From the NCBI GenBank assembly GCA_025331435.1, contig JAIWNI010000125.1:1-64000 (forward strand): a DNA stretch of 64,000 nt. The letters are read 5' to 3'. How positions within the stretch are numbered: position 1 is the first letter of the stretch; each line of letters starts with the position of its first letter. The translations under genes were made by a program, and so were the position numbers. This DNA is from Choanephora cucurbitarum (lineage: Eukaryota > Mucoromycota > Mucoromycetes > Mucorales > Choanephoraceae). This document shows, one piece after another, positions 1 to 13,900 of this stretch. The notes beneath the pieces are model-generated. The model ran no database searches and was not told where the DNA came from. It saw only the letters and a list, made by a program, of their open reading frames with translations.

Positions 1-3000
1 TGACTTTGCCGGTCCTGGCTCTACAGCTTATTTGCGTCGTGAAGTCATCATTTGGGGAGACTGTGTCAAACTTCGTTATGGTGCTGCACCTCAAGATAAC
101 CCTTGGTTATGGAAGCATATGCGTGATTACACAGAACAAATCGCTGGTATGTTCCACGGTATCCGTATTGACAACTGTCACTCAACACCCATCCATGTGG
201 CCGAATACTTTTTGGATGCTGCTCGCAAGATCCGTCCTGATCTCTATGTGTTGGCTGAATTGTTTACTGGTTCCCCGGAAAGAGACAATCAATTTGTCTC
301 TCGCTTGGGTATTCATGCTCTCATTCGTGAAGCCATGCAAGCCTGGGATACACATGAACTATCTCGATTGGCTCACCGTCACGGAGGAAAACCTGTTGGA
401 AGTATGGATGAAGACATGATCTGGGAAAAAGTAGACTATGAAGGTGATGAGTATGACCAAGTACTTCGAATTCCTATCACCAGTGGAAGCATGCCTCGTG
501 CTCTCTTTATGGATTGTACCCATGACAATGAAACACCTTTGCAAAAGAGAACACCTCAGGTAAAGGACCGAAAAAAAAAGAAATATTTCTTTAAACTAAT
601 TTCTTTTCTTCATTTGAATTACTAGGATGCCTTGCCTAATGCTGCTGTAGTGGCCTTCTCTGATTGTGCTGTTGGTAGTGTCAAAGGCTATGACGAAACT
701 TACCCTAGACTCCTTGATATCGTCAATGAAAAACGCAAATACAATCCCGAACCTCATCGTGAAGCAGGCCTTGTTGAAGCTAAGCATAAATTGCTCGACT
801 TGCATATTAAGATGTGTCTGGAGGGTTACCATGAAGTGCATGTTCATCAAGAAAACGATTTCTTGCTGGTGCATCGTCAGCATCCTGGATCTCATGATGG
901 CTATTTGATGATCTCCCGAACTGCTTTCCCTGGACAGGGTACAGGCCATTCACCTATTCGCCTTCGTAAATCTCAAGCAGAATTCTTGTTTGCCTACTCA
1001 CTCAAGGTCGATTCTCATGAACCCAAGCAAAGTGAGAACTTGGAGGGCCTTCCCAGTCATTTAGAAACTCTTGAATCACCTCGCTTTGAACAGCATCAAG
1101 ATGAAAAAGGCCAGTTTGTGGAGGTCATCATTCCAGAGAACTTTGCTCCTGGATCAATCTGCGTCTTGAAGACTTCAATCGGTGATCAATACGATCGTGT
1201 ACACAAGATGGTTATGTCTATTGACGATAGTGTTGTCAAGGGACTTGATTTACTTGCTTGCAATGTCGTCCTTTATCGCTGTGAAAGTGAAGAGCGAGAC
1301 AGTGTTCCTCACGGAGGTGTTTACAACATCCCTAACTTCGGTGGTTTGGTATACGCTGGTCTCCAAGGTTTCATGTCAGTCTTGAATTCCATCATTGCCA
1401 ATAATGATTTAGGCCATCCCCTTTGTGATAATTTGCGTGCTGGTCCTTGGGCTCTCGAATACACTGTGAACAGACTTAGAGAGTATAAGAAAGATTATCC
1501 TTCACTTGATTCATTGATCTCTTGGTTTGACGAACGTATTGTTCTAATCAAAGATTTGCCTGATTTCTTGGTGCCCAAATACTTCGCATTGTTAGTAAAG
1601 ACTGCCTACGATAAAGTATACAAGCATGCCTTAAGTCTGCTGTCTCCTTTGATCCAGAACGGTGATACATTCATCAAGCAATTGGGTATAACAAGTGTTC
1701 AAATGGTATGTCAATTACCTTCAGCTGGTTTGTGCCCTACCAAGTCAACACCCTCTTTGGCTGCCGGTCTGCCTCACTTTACTACACACCATATGCGTGT
1801 CTGGGGCAGAGATGTATGTATCTCACTTCGTGGGCTATTGATGGTGACAGGTCGATTTGAAGAGGCTAAACAGCATATCATTGCTTTTGCCGGCTCCTTG
1901 CGCCACGGTCTTATTCCTAATTTATTGGACTCCGTTCGTCGTCCTCGTTATAACTCTCGTGACTCAGTATGGTTCTTTATGCAAGCCATTCAAGACTATT
2001 ATAATATGGCTCCTGACGGAAAGTCTATCTTGCAGGCTCAAGTACCTCGTCGTTTCCCTAAGGATGACCGATATGTTGAAGTTGAAGAAGGTTACACTTA
2101 TTCATGCACTATTTCTGAAGTTATGCAAGAAATCTTTGAACGACATGCCCGAGGCATTCATTTCAGAGAACACAATGCTGGGCAATCCATTGATGAGCAG
2201 ATGTCTGATCCTGGATTCAATATCGATATTGATGTAGATTGGAGCTCTGGTGTTCTTGTGGGTGGTAACACTTGGAACTGTGGTACATGGATGGACAAGA
2301 TGGGTGAAAGCGCAAAGGCTAAGAACAAGGGACATCCAGGTACATCGCGTGATGGTGCCCCTTGTGAAATTACTGGTCTATTGAAAAGTGCTCTTCGTTG
2401 GGTGAACCAACTTATTGACCGCAAGGAGTATCAATGGAAGGGTATTGACCAAGTAGAACAAGTAGAAGGTGGAACTGTCACTTACCAATACTGGGATAAG
2501 CTTTTGCAACAACACTTTGAGCGCGTGTACTATGTGCCTCTAGAAAAATCTGAAGACGAAAAGTATGATGTGATCACAAAGATCGTCAATCGCCGTGGTA
2601 TCTACAAGGATGTATACAAGGCAACTGAGGCCTACACTGAGTATCAACTGCGTCCCAATCTATTTATTGCCATGACAGTTGCGCCCGAATTGTTTGATCG
2701 AGCCCATGCAAAGCATTGTATCCAACTATGCCGTGATGTTCTCTTGGGTCCCCTTGGTATGAGAACATTGGATCCTGCCGATCAACAATACAGACCTTAC
2801 TACAATAATTCTGAAGATTCTGAAGACTTCCAAACCGCTAAGGGTCGCAATTACCATCAAGGACCCGAATGGCTCTGGCCTCTAGGATATTATCTTCGTG
2901 CAGCTCGTCACTTTGATGCACTTACTGAACAAGAAATTGCTCGTATCTTAAGAAAGCACCGAGAGTCTATCAACCAAGATGTCTGGTGTGGTCTTCCTGA

Positions 3001-3115
3001 GTTGACCAACAAGGATGGTGAATACTGTCATGATTCATGTAGAACACAGGCTTGGTCATCTGCTACTTTATTAGACTTATTTTATGATTTAATTGAAGGT
3101 ACAGAAGGACATTAG
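1..3115 (+). CDS. GDB1: Glycogen debranching enzyme, 3' part (5' end outside window)
   Basis: Bifunctional 4-alpha-glucanotransferase and amylo-alpha-1,6-glucosidase that removes branch points during glycogen breakdown in the cytosol. The gene enters from the left edge. The first exon runs to 559, a 66-bp GT-AG intron occupies 560-625, and a single open exon runs 626-3115. About 1,015 residues are visible of a family usually near 1,500. The upstream part keeps glycoside-hydrolase-13 landmarks: [11 protein letters not shown], which carries the nucleophile Asp, and VLAELFTG, which carries the acid/base Glu. The C-terminal part has the debranching-enzyme signatures [12 protein letters not shown] (near 2275-2310) and [14 protein letters not shown] (near 2860-2895), typical of the glucosidase domain. 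No lesion is visible. It is convergent with the phosphatase gene that ends at 3326. Confidence 0.95.
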
Positions 3116-3325
3116 AATGCATTGTAAAAACGAAAAAGAGTAATAAAAATGAAGTTTATTAAAATATTACAATTCAAGATGATAAAAAATATTCTATATA
3201 ATCCAATATTTTTTTTCGGTATATACATTGTATTTACTTGCATGAGCATATAAAGATATTCAGGAAAAAGAAAAGATACAAACTGCTTCTCTTTTGAAGG
3301 CTTCACAAAGAAGTCATCTAGCCGG

Positions 3326-6300
3326 TTACTGTTTATTGTTCCAGAATCCAATCACACTCGATACATTGGCTGATGTAGTGATTGGAGGCGGAGAAGATGA
3401 CTTTGTAGTCTGTTGTTGCTGTTGAATGTTACCGTTCATTAGTGAAGGGCCTTGATATGATGAGGGACTCAGTGGTGTCCATTCACTATCAGATTGCAAA
3501 GAACTAGGGAACTTCAGGCTGTTTGGTCCTCCTGTTACTTCATAAAAAAAACATATGAATAATTTGCCCCAACACCTTTACATATCAACTTACAAACGAA
3601 TCCATCTTCCTCAAAAGGATTATGACTGGTTGCTCTTCCTATATCTGCTTTCGGTATTTCTAATTTACATAAAGAAGCTTAAGAATAAGATCCAAGAAAA
3701 ACACTATGCACAATCTTACCTTGTCCATCTTCCCACCATTTCTTTGTATCAGAGCTAGGAGGCGGATCTATAACACAACATGTAAATATTAGGTATGGTT
3801 TCACTTCCCTAGAAAACTATACATACATTCATTTGAATCCAAAGAAACATCAATTAATGTATCCACAAACGAGTCGGATAGCTTCAAAGGCTTGGTGGTA
3901 GGTATTGTGTTCTTTCGCTTAGGTAGTTCGGGCGGTGAACTAGATGGCTTGACCTCAATGGAGCTCAAGCTTTGGTATAACTCTCGTTGAAGCTTTGATT
4001 TTGCTTCATGATCAAGGGTGACAATGTTGGTTTCAAACAAGGCAAACACAGGACGATGATCTGATGTATAAAGCTCAGCTCGAGAGTACTGAAGTTGTTT
4101 TAGTTCTTTCCCTTTATAGAGAATACGGTCTGTCCAGCCAGGAATTCGCTGCTTCTCACTTTTTTTTAGGAGAAAAGGAGATAAGCAAAACACAGTCTTT
4201 GTATTCCTAATAAATAGCTTTTTTCTTTATACCTTGTATCGTAAACATCTGTACCATTGTCATATTTATATGTAGGTAGGAAAGTAATGTCTCCTTCCTG
4301 ATATCCAAAAAACACACGGCCTTCATACATTTCTCTTCGAAGCTAGAGAACGAAAAACAAATCAACATTAGTTTAAATAGACACAATTTCATCACAGATC
4401 TAACCTGGTCTTGCTTTAGTAAGGCTTCAATGTTACCATCTCTTGCATACAAGCGCACTTCTTCGTTGGGCAAAGACACTCGGTAGTTGAAATCGCTTAC
4501 CCAGATGATGTTGCTAGCAATTCAAATATGAGTGAGTTGGCTCTCTTCATGGAAGCAACTTACTCGTGACTATCAATCGTCTTGCCTCTTAAAAAGCGTA
4601 GACCTTCGTTGATAGTATGAAAGTCCGTGTTACGATCATCAACATTAGAATGACCTTTAGAGAAAGAAAGTTCAGTACGATAGGCAGATAATTTAAATAG
4701 AAAACTCACCTGAGGCAAAATGAGCTGCAACAAAACAAAAACTGGTATCGCCATAGTCCATACGAATGGCTACAGCACCTTTGTTACCAGCAATGCCCAT
4801 AATACCTGTCTTTTTGATGGATGTCTCTACATTTCTTATCTCATCTACAATGGTGGATTTAGCAAAGACAATCAAAGCAGCACCTACAAGCTGATTCGAT
4901 CGAAGCAATGTATATCTAAACTTGCTGCCGGAGCGTTGATTTAATGTTTTTTCAATCTGCTGTTCCCAAACCAATCTCTTTTCTGCATCTGTAGCCATCA
5001 CTTGTTGAGGAGAAAGCTCTACAATTTCCTGAAATCCAATCACATACAGATCAGGTTCTTCTTTGTTGACTAAAGAAACAGAAAAATCAGATAGAATGAT
5101 CTCAAATTATGCTACTCTGCTTACGTTTCAAATGATCAAGTAACCAAGGCTCCAAGGACTCGCCCTTGAACCTCTTTCCGTTTAAATTGTATGTACCGGC
5201 GAAGATAGTGATCTTTCTGTTACGGGAGTATTCCTTGATGCGGGTGGACAGTTGACGGGTTACGTTGTCACTGATAGGATCATAGATCATGATCATCGTC
5301 TGATTGGCTAGTTTACCTAATAACTGATCAATAACCTCCTGCCTTGCTTTATCTTGAAAGTTGTTGATGTAGAATCGATTGACTGATCGTGTAGCGTCAC
5401 TCAATACGTTCATGAAAGTCACTTTGCCTGTACGTGTAAAGGCAGACTTAAGTGCCCCTGTGCCTGCATAAATCTTTGAAAGGGAGTCACCATTTTCAGC
5501 CCAGAGGTGAGAATGACGAGAGACAAGATTGCCAAAGCTAAACTGTTGCTGTCTGAATTTGGCATGTAAAAAGTCCAATAATGCCTTCCGTGAAATCTCG
5601 TTCTGAACCAAATTAGTACGATCCAGACAATCCACACAGTTTGTACGGAAAACACCTTTTTGAGTGCAAATAATCTGATTGTCCTCTGTATCCATCAAAA
5701 AGAAACCATAGTTCTCCATGCTCTCTCTGATATCTCGCATCAACAAGGATACATTGTCATAGTTGCCACCTCGACATTCAGCATGCAAATCGAAGTTGAC
5801 CATCTGAACTAGTTGTGGATCATAGTTTAATTGATGAACAGCTGTGTTAAATGCTTGACTGAGAACTGATTCTCCTGCAGCAGATGTTTCTTTCTGTGAC
5901 AACAAATTGATGTTGCTTACACAATGATAACGGTTGATGAGCTCATCAAAATGTCGTTTGACTGCAGGTTGTGTGGCTCCAGGGCCTCGTGAAATCTGAA
6001 TTTTATGCTGAACAAGTTGCATTCCTTGTTGTTCCCAAAAGACAGGCACACTGCCTCTGATCTGCGTATAAGAATAACATATTCTATCTGAATACAGAAT
6101 TGTCTCTGTCTATCAACAAGTTAATGCACGTCATTCAATCTACACTAAAGCCCTACCTCTACAAAATTGGCAACATGGCCATTATCGTCAATCCCTCTTG
6201 AGTTGAATCGTGTACCCGCTCGTTGACAGCTCAGCTTAGAAATGACAGACATTTCATATCGTTCATGATCTATCTCTACTGTTTCTGTGCCTACAAATCC

Positions 6301-7070
6301 TCGTATGGCCAACACAAGAAATCCACCACGATCCAAATCCATTTGACTTTTTCGGTCCAACTTTGATCTGAATTCCAAAAGACCTGAAATTAAGAACTGA
6401 TTCCACAAGAAATGCTCATCAAATGCATGAACACCTAAAGAGGCCACTGAGGTGCTTCAAATGACGTCATATAAGTAAGTGTATTTGTGGCCAAACCGAA
6501 TTCACGCTTACCGAGCTTGCACTGTCTTTGTTAAATCAAAATCAGGTGTGAAATAGAAGCTGCCTATTGAAAATAGCTTTTGAAGTTGACTACATGGATG
6601 TTGAATAGCTGTTGTATTAGGTTCCCATTCATCATCCCAATTTCCAGAAGGGTCATCCAAATCGTCATATCGAGCGCTTGAAAGACTATAAAAGGAGACC
6701 GATTGAATCTTGTACACTTCTTCTCCGGCTCTGATTCTCCCGACAGAAACACAATCCGTTACTATAGCAATAAAGCACTCTAGACAAGCAATGATGAATT
6801 AAACTTCATATCTTTGGCAAGAGTGCTCCCCTCTCTCTCTTTACCTGATTGTACTGTAATCAAACCAAGACAACCAAAGACAGGACGCGAATTCAATATG
6901 CGCCACTGAGCATCTTCAAACTCGGAAGGAGGATACAGTTTGGTGATGGCCCGAGTATCTGATCCTTGGTACTCTTCAAACACAAGTACACCTGAAGGTG
7001 CTTCTTCAAGCACAGTAGGCCTTAAGGCAAGTGCTCTTGGATACTCTCTTAATAGTAGATGGCTTTGCAT
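3326..7070 (-). CDS. Synaptojanin-like phosphatase: Sac1 domain plus inositol-polyphosphate 5-phosphatase
   Basis: Phosphoinositide phosphatase of the yeast Inp51/52/53 (synaptojanin) type, acting on membrane PI(4,5)P2 and monophosphoinositides in endocytosis and actin control. It reads as about 11 exons. The N-terminal Sac1 domain starts MQSHLLLREYPRAL at 7070 and contains the complete CX5R catalytic motif in RTNCVDCLDRTNLV (near 5590-5630), so the Sac1 activity should be present, unlike in Inp51. The IPPc domain begins ITIFAGTYNLNGKR (near 5170) and has GNKGAVAIR, WVSDFNYRV, RIPGWTDRIL and SDHRPVFA, all typical catalytic blocks. The last three exons (3834-4163, 3720-3767 and about 3326-3537) encode a proline/serine/glutamine-rich tail ending VIGFWNNKQ. 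Small exon borders were placed by eye. It shares a 117-bp divergent promoter region with the EI24 gene. Confidence 0.92.
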
Positions 7071-7187
7071 AATAACACCAGAGACAGAGAGAGAAAGAGG
7101 AAAAAAGGGAAAATGCTGAACGGTGCTTAAAAAGAGAATGCTTTACTTTTTTAGGTATCTTTTTTCTCTTTTTCTTTACTTGTTACT
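7071..7187. promoter_or_regulatory. Shared divergent promoter region
   Basis: Only 117 bp separate the start codons of the phosphatase gene (minus strand, 7070) and the EI24-like gene (plus strand, 7188). The stretch is AT-rich with a GAGA-type run (7080-7100) and a pyrimidine tract just before the second start codon. Any core promoter for either gene must lie here or inside the neighbouring transcript. No clear TATA box was assigned. Confidence 0.5.
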
Positions 7188-8267
7188 ATGAACAATCTAT
7201 CCAGTCATGCGCATTGTTTCAGCCAAGGTGTAAAAGACGCTTTTCACTGGCAACGCGTATTCAAGCTAGTCACAACGTAATATAAGCAAAAAAAACAGAG
7301 AAAGAACAGAACTGAAAAACAAAGAGAATAACAGTTTTAGCGAAATACTAGGTCAAGAACAGTGCAACATACATTACTGAAGAGTTTAGCCTTAAATGGT
7401 ATTGTATACCTAGGCTTACTAGTGTTCTTGGAAACATTCTATAATTCGCCTGACCATCATCTCTATGGATACTCTTACACAGTAAGCATAACAAGTTTGA
7501 ACGAAAAGAAAAGAAGAACAGGAATTCAGTAACCAAAAGGAAATCAATTAGGATTTGACAGGCTATCCGCTCTATCTGATATGCTTATTGGTCAATTCGC
7601 GGCTTTATCATAGAATAGCACAATATCATTTGAGAGCAGATGATGTTGATCGCCAAAACGATTCTTTCACTCTAGTCTACACTATCGTTCTATATAGTAA
7701 CTTTGCCGTGCTAATTGCTCTGATGCGTATGGTGCCTTTTGTAGGTACTCCGCTCTCCTTTCTGTTTTACTGTATTGTGATGGCTTATTATTGCTTTGAG
7801 TAAGAACTGTACTGCTCATTATGTACACACATCTAACTTGCAGGATAGATATAAATGGGTGCACCAAGATTGGAATATCGAACAACGTATGATGTATACC
7901 GAACAACATTGGGCCTATTGTCTTGGATTTGGATTGCCAGGTACTGCCCTTACTTTTTTCCTTTCTACATTGAGAGCTGGTGGTGTATTTGCTATTGTCT
8001 ATCCATTCGTAAGTTAACATTCAATACAACCTATGTCAAAACACTGAACAATCATACTAGTATATCATGATGGCTTCTTCAGCAACTCCATTAGCACCCT
8101 TTGTTAGAGAGAATTCATTTGTATTTTTGCCTTATCGAATGCCTGTATTTGCTTGTATTCGCTGGATGAATATGGCTATCTTACAGGTCATTCGTGCCTT
8201 ACTCGGATCTCGAGGTGTTCATTGGATGACGGAAAAGAAGAAGGATAACTTGGGCAAACTAGTTTAG
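7188..8267 (+). CDS. EI24-family membrane protein
   Basis: Multi-pass membrane protein of the EI24 (etoposide-induced 2.4) family, in animals an ER protein linked to autophagy and apoptosis. Five exons splice without a phase conflict: 7188-7276, 7352-7481, 7552-7799, 7849-8008 and 8061-8267, giving 277 residues. Family landmarks in order are GVKDAFHW (near residue 15), a hydrophobic segment LNGIVYLGLLVFLETF (near residue 45), the block YCFEYKW formed exactly across the third intron, and HWAYCLGFGLPGTALTFF, which mirrors the most conserved EI24 block (WPYYFGFGLP). The first exon is too short to be found by open-frame length. Its role in fungi is not established. It is divergent from the phosphatase gene. 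Confidence 0.85.
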
Positions 8268-9119
8268 ATTATTGTTTAGAACACTTATAAAATACAATCA
8301 CAAATAACAAAAAATCAAAGTAACTGAGGATTGTAAAATATATAATAAGCAGAACTAGTGTCCCAAAAATCAAAGTTTTATCTGATTGCGAATATCTCGA
8401 GAATACCTAGCAATTCTTTGTCAATGGCTGATAAGTCAGATGCTTTTGCTATAGGATTCTATATCATCGATCCGAGAAACAAAAAAAGAGCACAGCTAAA
8501 ATATTTTCTCAGATATCAGGCTGTTTCTTTTTCTATATACAAAATGACAATAACAAGAAGATCGAGCTACTTTACACCAGTAATCACTTGTAGCGTTATC
8601 CTTAGGTGATGCCAAAAAGCTCTTGAATGATACATAAAACTGGAAAATCATTTACCAGAGCAAAGAAAATGGCACCTGAAAGTTGATTAAACTAAGTTTT
8701 TCTTTTTTTTTTGGCCTGAGCATCTACTTGAATATCAGATCATTTGGATTAGCTTAGTTGTCAGTTGAATGACGGTCTCACGTTACATGGCCTTAACTTT
8801 TTAACAGAGTAGTAGATTGATGTAGCGCTTACACCGCTCGTTTCTGAGACTTTATTTTAACTCACCATGAGACATATAGCACATACAATCTAAAAAGATA
8901 TTTCATATTGATGACTGTATAATCAAGAAAGATCTTCGTCTAAATCATACTATTGTAGCAGTGTACAGATTGTTTGCAACATAAAAATAGGAATTCAAAC
9001 ACCTCTCAGTGTTGGGACAGAAGTAAATGCATGGACTAACAGTCACAACATGTCAAATAAAGAAAAAAAAATATATATAAAAAAAGGTTTCGATTATTTT
9101 TTTCTTTATCACCTATACC
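8268..9119. other. Intergenic region, no gene recognised
   Basis: 852 bp between EI24 and NOP9. A possible mariner-type end is seen at 8356-8370 (AGTGTCCCAAAAATC), but no matching partner end or coding segment was found, so no element is called. The last 80 bp before 9120 are A/T homopolymer-rich and probably hold the NOP9 promoter and 5' leader. Confidence 0.4.
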
Positions 9120-11280
9120 ATGCCCCGTGTAGAAAGAAAAGGCCGTGCTAACAAGAAGAGAGGAAAGAAGGGAGGAAAGAAGGAAGAAGTTGAAGACAAA
9201 CAACAGAATGAATCAGTCAGCATTCAGCCCGAGCCTATGGAAGTTGAATCTTCTTCCTCTGGTGTTGTGTTTAACGATCAACACTTTCAATCAGCTCATT
9301 ATGGTGAAGTCGACGAAGAAATGCTAGGTTATTTTAAGGGTGTTGAAAAGACACTCGATGATCCACCTTTCGAAACAGGCGAAGGTAATGATGTTTACAG
9401 ATCTAGAGGAAAATAGTTTATTGACATGTCGTAGATCAACGTTTATTTGTGGAAAACGTATACAGCGAAGTGGATGGTAATGAGTTCCGATTGTCTACCA
9501 ACTATTCTTGTTCCTTGATTCTCGAGAAGCTACTCAAAGTATCTGATGGCTTCCAATTGCGTGTTTTTATGGATAAGATGAGTGGCAAGACTGTCGAATT
9601 ATTCGCCCATCGTTTTGCTTCTCACGTCTACCAGACCTTGTTGACTTTGGCTGCCGATGTAGTGGAACGTGAACAGACAGAAGGTGTGACTGACAAGGGA
9701 GCCGAAGGCGAAGGTGAATTATTGTCTATGGAAAAGTTGATTTTGGGTGTCTGTGAGGAAATTAAGCCTCATATTGGTGGCTTGATTTCACAACAATTTG
9801 CTTCCCATGATATCCGTATTTTATTGTTTGTGTTGGCTGGTAAACGTATTGATGAAACAGGTGATATTAAGGGTAAATTGAGAAGTAAGAAATCAACTCA
9901 ATACAAGCGAGAGAACAATGATACTTTTACCAAGGTAAAGTCTATATCTTTATACTCAAATCTACATTGACTCAACATGTTTCCTTCTCCTTTTTATGCA
10001 TAGGCCAATGTTCGCTTGTCTCCTATTCGCAAAGTACCTGACTCTTTCAAGGCCATGTTCAGAACATTGACTACCGAGTTGGCTATAAACATGTCTGAGA
10101 CAGAAGTGCGCACACTCTCCGTTCACAAAGTAGCTAATCCTGTACTTCAGGTAACGATAGGCATTTTGGCTCTCTATACTATGTACTCATCTCTCTTTTA
10201 CAGCTTTTGATAGAAATGCAAGAAAACGACAAGGAGGGTATCAAGGCTAAGAACATCTTGATTGATCGTATCTTATGGGGTATTGTGACAGATATCGACT
10301 CAGAAGAACAGAACAGAGACAGAGACAGTTGGTTTGAGACAATGATCCGTGATCCTGTAGGCTCACATTTGCTGGAAGTCATCTCAAAGCATGCCCCTGA
10401 TGCAGTTTACAAAAAGATCTTCAAGACATACTTGACCAACAAACTTGAAAAGTTTAGTTTACACCCTATTGCTAACTTTGTTGTTCAACATATGATCACT
10501 CATGTACGCAAATCCAAGCAGTTGAGCCAGATGATTAAGGAATTGGGTGGTAGCTTCGACAAGCTGATCAAAAATGGTAAATATGGTGTTATTCGTAGTT
10601 TAGTCGATGCTTCTGTCAAGCTTGAATCTTCTCAAAAGCAGATTGTGGAAAGTCTTGCCAGTGCTCTTCATTTCAACACAGACGATAAGCGCGAATTCAT
10701 CAACTGTTGTATGCGTATGTGGACAGCTGAGCAATGGAACCAAGCCAGTGAACATGAAAAATTAGATCTCTATAAGATTCACCTCCAAGGTTCTTTGATT
10801 GTACAAGGCATCATGAAGATGGAGCCAGAGGCCAATGCAATTGTGACCAACAGTTTCTTATCACAAAAACCTGACACAATCCATCGTTGGTGCTTTTCTC
10901 CTGCTGGTTCAAGAGCTTTTGAAGCTGTGGTCGCCTCTCCACATGTGAATGCAAAGATGAAGAAGAAGATTATGCGTGATTTATCTGGCAAATATGCTGC
11001 CTTGGCTAAGGACAAGTTTGGTAGTCATATTCTCGAAAAATGTTGGTTGTCTGCTGATATCGAAAGTAAAGAGAAGATTGCTGCTGAATTAGTGAAACAC
11101 GAGCATGAATTAGCCAGTCATTATCTCGGTAAGAATGCACTCTGGACTTGCAAGATCGATCAATACAAGCGAAGACATGATGATTGGGTTGAAAGAGAGA
11201 AGGGTGCTGAACGTAAGCGTGAGATGTTTAAGGATATTTTGGGTGAGGCCCTTGTAGAAAAGAAACGTAAATTGGCATAA
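9120..11280 (+). CDS. NOP9: Nucleolar pumilio-repeat protein Nop9
   Basis: Ribosome-biogenesis factor that binds pre-18S rRNA in the nucleolus through pumilio (PUF) repeats. Four exons (9120-9384, 9435-9934, 10004-10150, 10204-11280) splice in frame to 662 residues, close to the usual family length. The N-terminus is a basic nucleolar-type tract (KGRANKKRGKKGGKKEE), followed by FVENVYSEVDGNEFRLSTNY and PUF-like helical units such as FASHVYQTLLTL, DPVGSHLLEVI, HPIANFVVQHMI, SPAGSRAFEAVV and DKFGSHILEKCW. The C-terminus is lysine-rich (EKKRKLA). The start at 9120 follows a long AT-rich leader and precedes the basic tract expected at the Nop9 N-terminus. No lesion is visible. Confidence 0.93.
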
Positions 11281-13900
11281 GAAAAAAATCTATTCATTTC
11301 CTTCTATACATTTATACACAACACGCACACATCTTTTTTATATATATTTATCTCCATGCATTCTCCCTCTTCCTTTTCTTTTTCCCTTTAATAAAATAGA
11401 CTCTTTCTATCATTACGAAAAATGCTACACAAATGATGTTAATGCTCCTAAAGTTTACATATAAGAGGTAAGCAACACGAAGCATTATACAATAGTGTTT
11501 GACAAGATTTGGCTATTGGCCTTCTTTTTTTTTTTGGTAACTGACTGATTCTCATACAATTGAAATAGACGATTTGTGCACTTGAGTAGGAGAAATTCCA
11601 CTTAAACATCTTGATAGAAAATAGTAGGTAAATTATCTGATGTGTAATCTGAAAAAGAAAAAATCAAGAAAGAGATAATTCTCAATTTATGCTTAACTTT
11701 TCAAGAGTTAATCATCAAGAGTTATTGATTAGCTGATATTTCTAAAAGAGTCTCTAAACAGATGAGTCCTCTTGTTTGATAAAACAGTCCAGTTAGATAC
11801 GCGTTGTAGTCAATACAGTAGAGAGTTTTAGCAGGCAAAGGAAGTGTTCAGTAAACTCATCAGAGATGGAGCATTTTTTAAAATTAAGTCTGGAAGCCTT
11901 GTACGTGCTCGGCTTAGCACTGTTGTGCTTATGCTCAAATGAACGATAATGATTTGTAAAGTTGAGCGAGACAAAATATAGGCAAAGAATCCTTTGAGAC
12001 GCTTTCCTTAGAAGTGAGCGATGTAAGTTGAGAAAGTGGACGATGAAGGCGGATGCAGTTAGGTTCTTTTAAAAGGTAAATGATGATCGAATTCAAATGA
12101 GGAAACAGCTCGGATACTCTATTCAAATTGTCTAAATCAGGTAAATAATGACACATTGGTAAGTGGCAAACGTAGCGATGATACGAGGTTGCTTTCAAAA
12201 AAAAATGGCTGCTTGCTCATAACCGTGAATGACTACTTCTCTGTATAAAGCAGGAATAAAAGCATGATTAACAAACATAAGTTAATAGCAGTTTTACAAC
12301 GAAAGATGGGTAATAATGCGTTGTAATATCTCAGTTGACAGACGAAGCATTATTTGGAGAGAAAAAAGAAGGAAAACATGTCTTTTTTATTTTTATTGAA
12401 TCAACAATATATCATTTTCTTAAATTTAAAAAAAAAAGGAAGTCTATTAGCCAGTTTTCTTTGGATAAAGAAAAGCTGTTTCCAAGGGTAACCAACGTGG
12501 AGGTTGACTTCAGCATACCCTCTTCTCAGTTCTTACGGTGCGAGATACAACTCAGTTTCAACCAGAGGCCAAAACCAAGAAGAAGACCCTACCACGGCTA
12601 AACCAGGGACCCACCGGGGTTGAAGTGTCAGCTCATGGGAAAGCGTACTGTACATTCGAAAGCAGTCTAAAAACAGAGGCGCCTCTCCTCACCACCAATC
12701 GAATGCATTTCCAACTAACCAAGCCAGAACCTGCCTGATGCCACAATAAAGGACATTTTTGCATGTGGGCTGCATGTTTACCTAAGCAACCTTCACTCCG
12801 AAAAGCAAAGGAAACTCTCACAGTCTGGTTGAGAAGTATCTCCCATCTCTCTTTTGTTGGTCAGATAAGTATCGTCGTGACAAGAAATAGGTAGAGATAA
12901 TATCGTCGTAATAAAAAAAGAGATTAAGAGACCCACAAAACGCGCAAGATCAGAAAGGCACTTCATCACTTACGTGCTTCCTAACGCTCAAATACAAAAG
13001 AGTACTTAAACGCAAGCCTTCTCTCGTGAATACGCTGCTAAAAGCAAAGCGCAAGCACACCAGTCCGTGCGATAGCAAGAATCACCTTGCCCTTGAAGAA
13101 AGAAAAGAAAAAAAGCAGGCGAAAATTTTTTTGGTTGTTTAATTTTAGGTTGTTGAACAGCCCCATGAAAAGAAAAGCAGTCGCGCTAGAGCCAATTATG
13201 ACAGAGAAATCCTGTAAAAGTATGGCGTCATCCTCTGCCCTTTCTTGTTGGCACTTCTTATTCTAAAGAAGAAGTAAAGAAGTAAATTTTGCCTTTCATT
13301 TATGCCGCTAACAGCATTCTATGTTATCTCCTCTACAAATATGAGTGACACATAGCCATCAAGACAAGCGTGCGGAGTATATAAAAATGAACCTGCTAAA
13401 GAAAGTCTCTGAAAAAAAAAAGGCATGTTCACAAACAAAAGTAGTTAAGTTTATCTTGGTTGGGCTGAAAAGAAATTAAAGGTCTGGCAAAAAAGAAAGA
13501 GTGTCATTGTGCTAGACGATCTTGTCAAAAAAAAGGACATCTTCGAATCAAGCTCAACAATCAACATCACCACAGTTCCAATACCGACGAAAAATTTATC
13601 AATTCAAAAAGTATTTTACTTGCCAAATAAGCCCAAAGTCCTTTAAAGTAGTCGGTCAAAGACACTGTTATGAGAAAGTACTTCATTCTTTTCTTCCTCA
13701 TCTGAGCTTTTAACTGGATCTAGGGATCAATCCTTTGCTTTGTTCCTGAGCAACACCCTCCACTAACACGTTACAGTGTGAACCGAAATAAGCTGTGGAT
13801 TTACAAACTCCGTGATTTGATTATGCAACTCATTGTTATTCTGCTGGTCTTCTCATCACCTTTTTCTTTAGACACATCATAAAACGATCACTTCTACAGT
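11281..13900. other. Gene-poor region
   Basis: The first 120 bp are the NOP9 3' UTR, with AATAAA near 11391. The segment 12480-12870 has a visibly higher G+C content than its surroundings but gives no recognisable protein or tRNA on either strand. The remainder is AT-rich with many homopolymer runs, and only short unsupported open frames occur. Confidence 0.4.

Noticed and set aside
12480..12870. Gene, rRNA or SINE in the G+C-richer block
   Set aside because: No recognisable protein, no rRNA signature and no repeat partner in the window.
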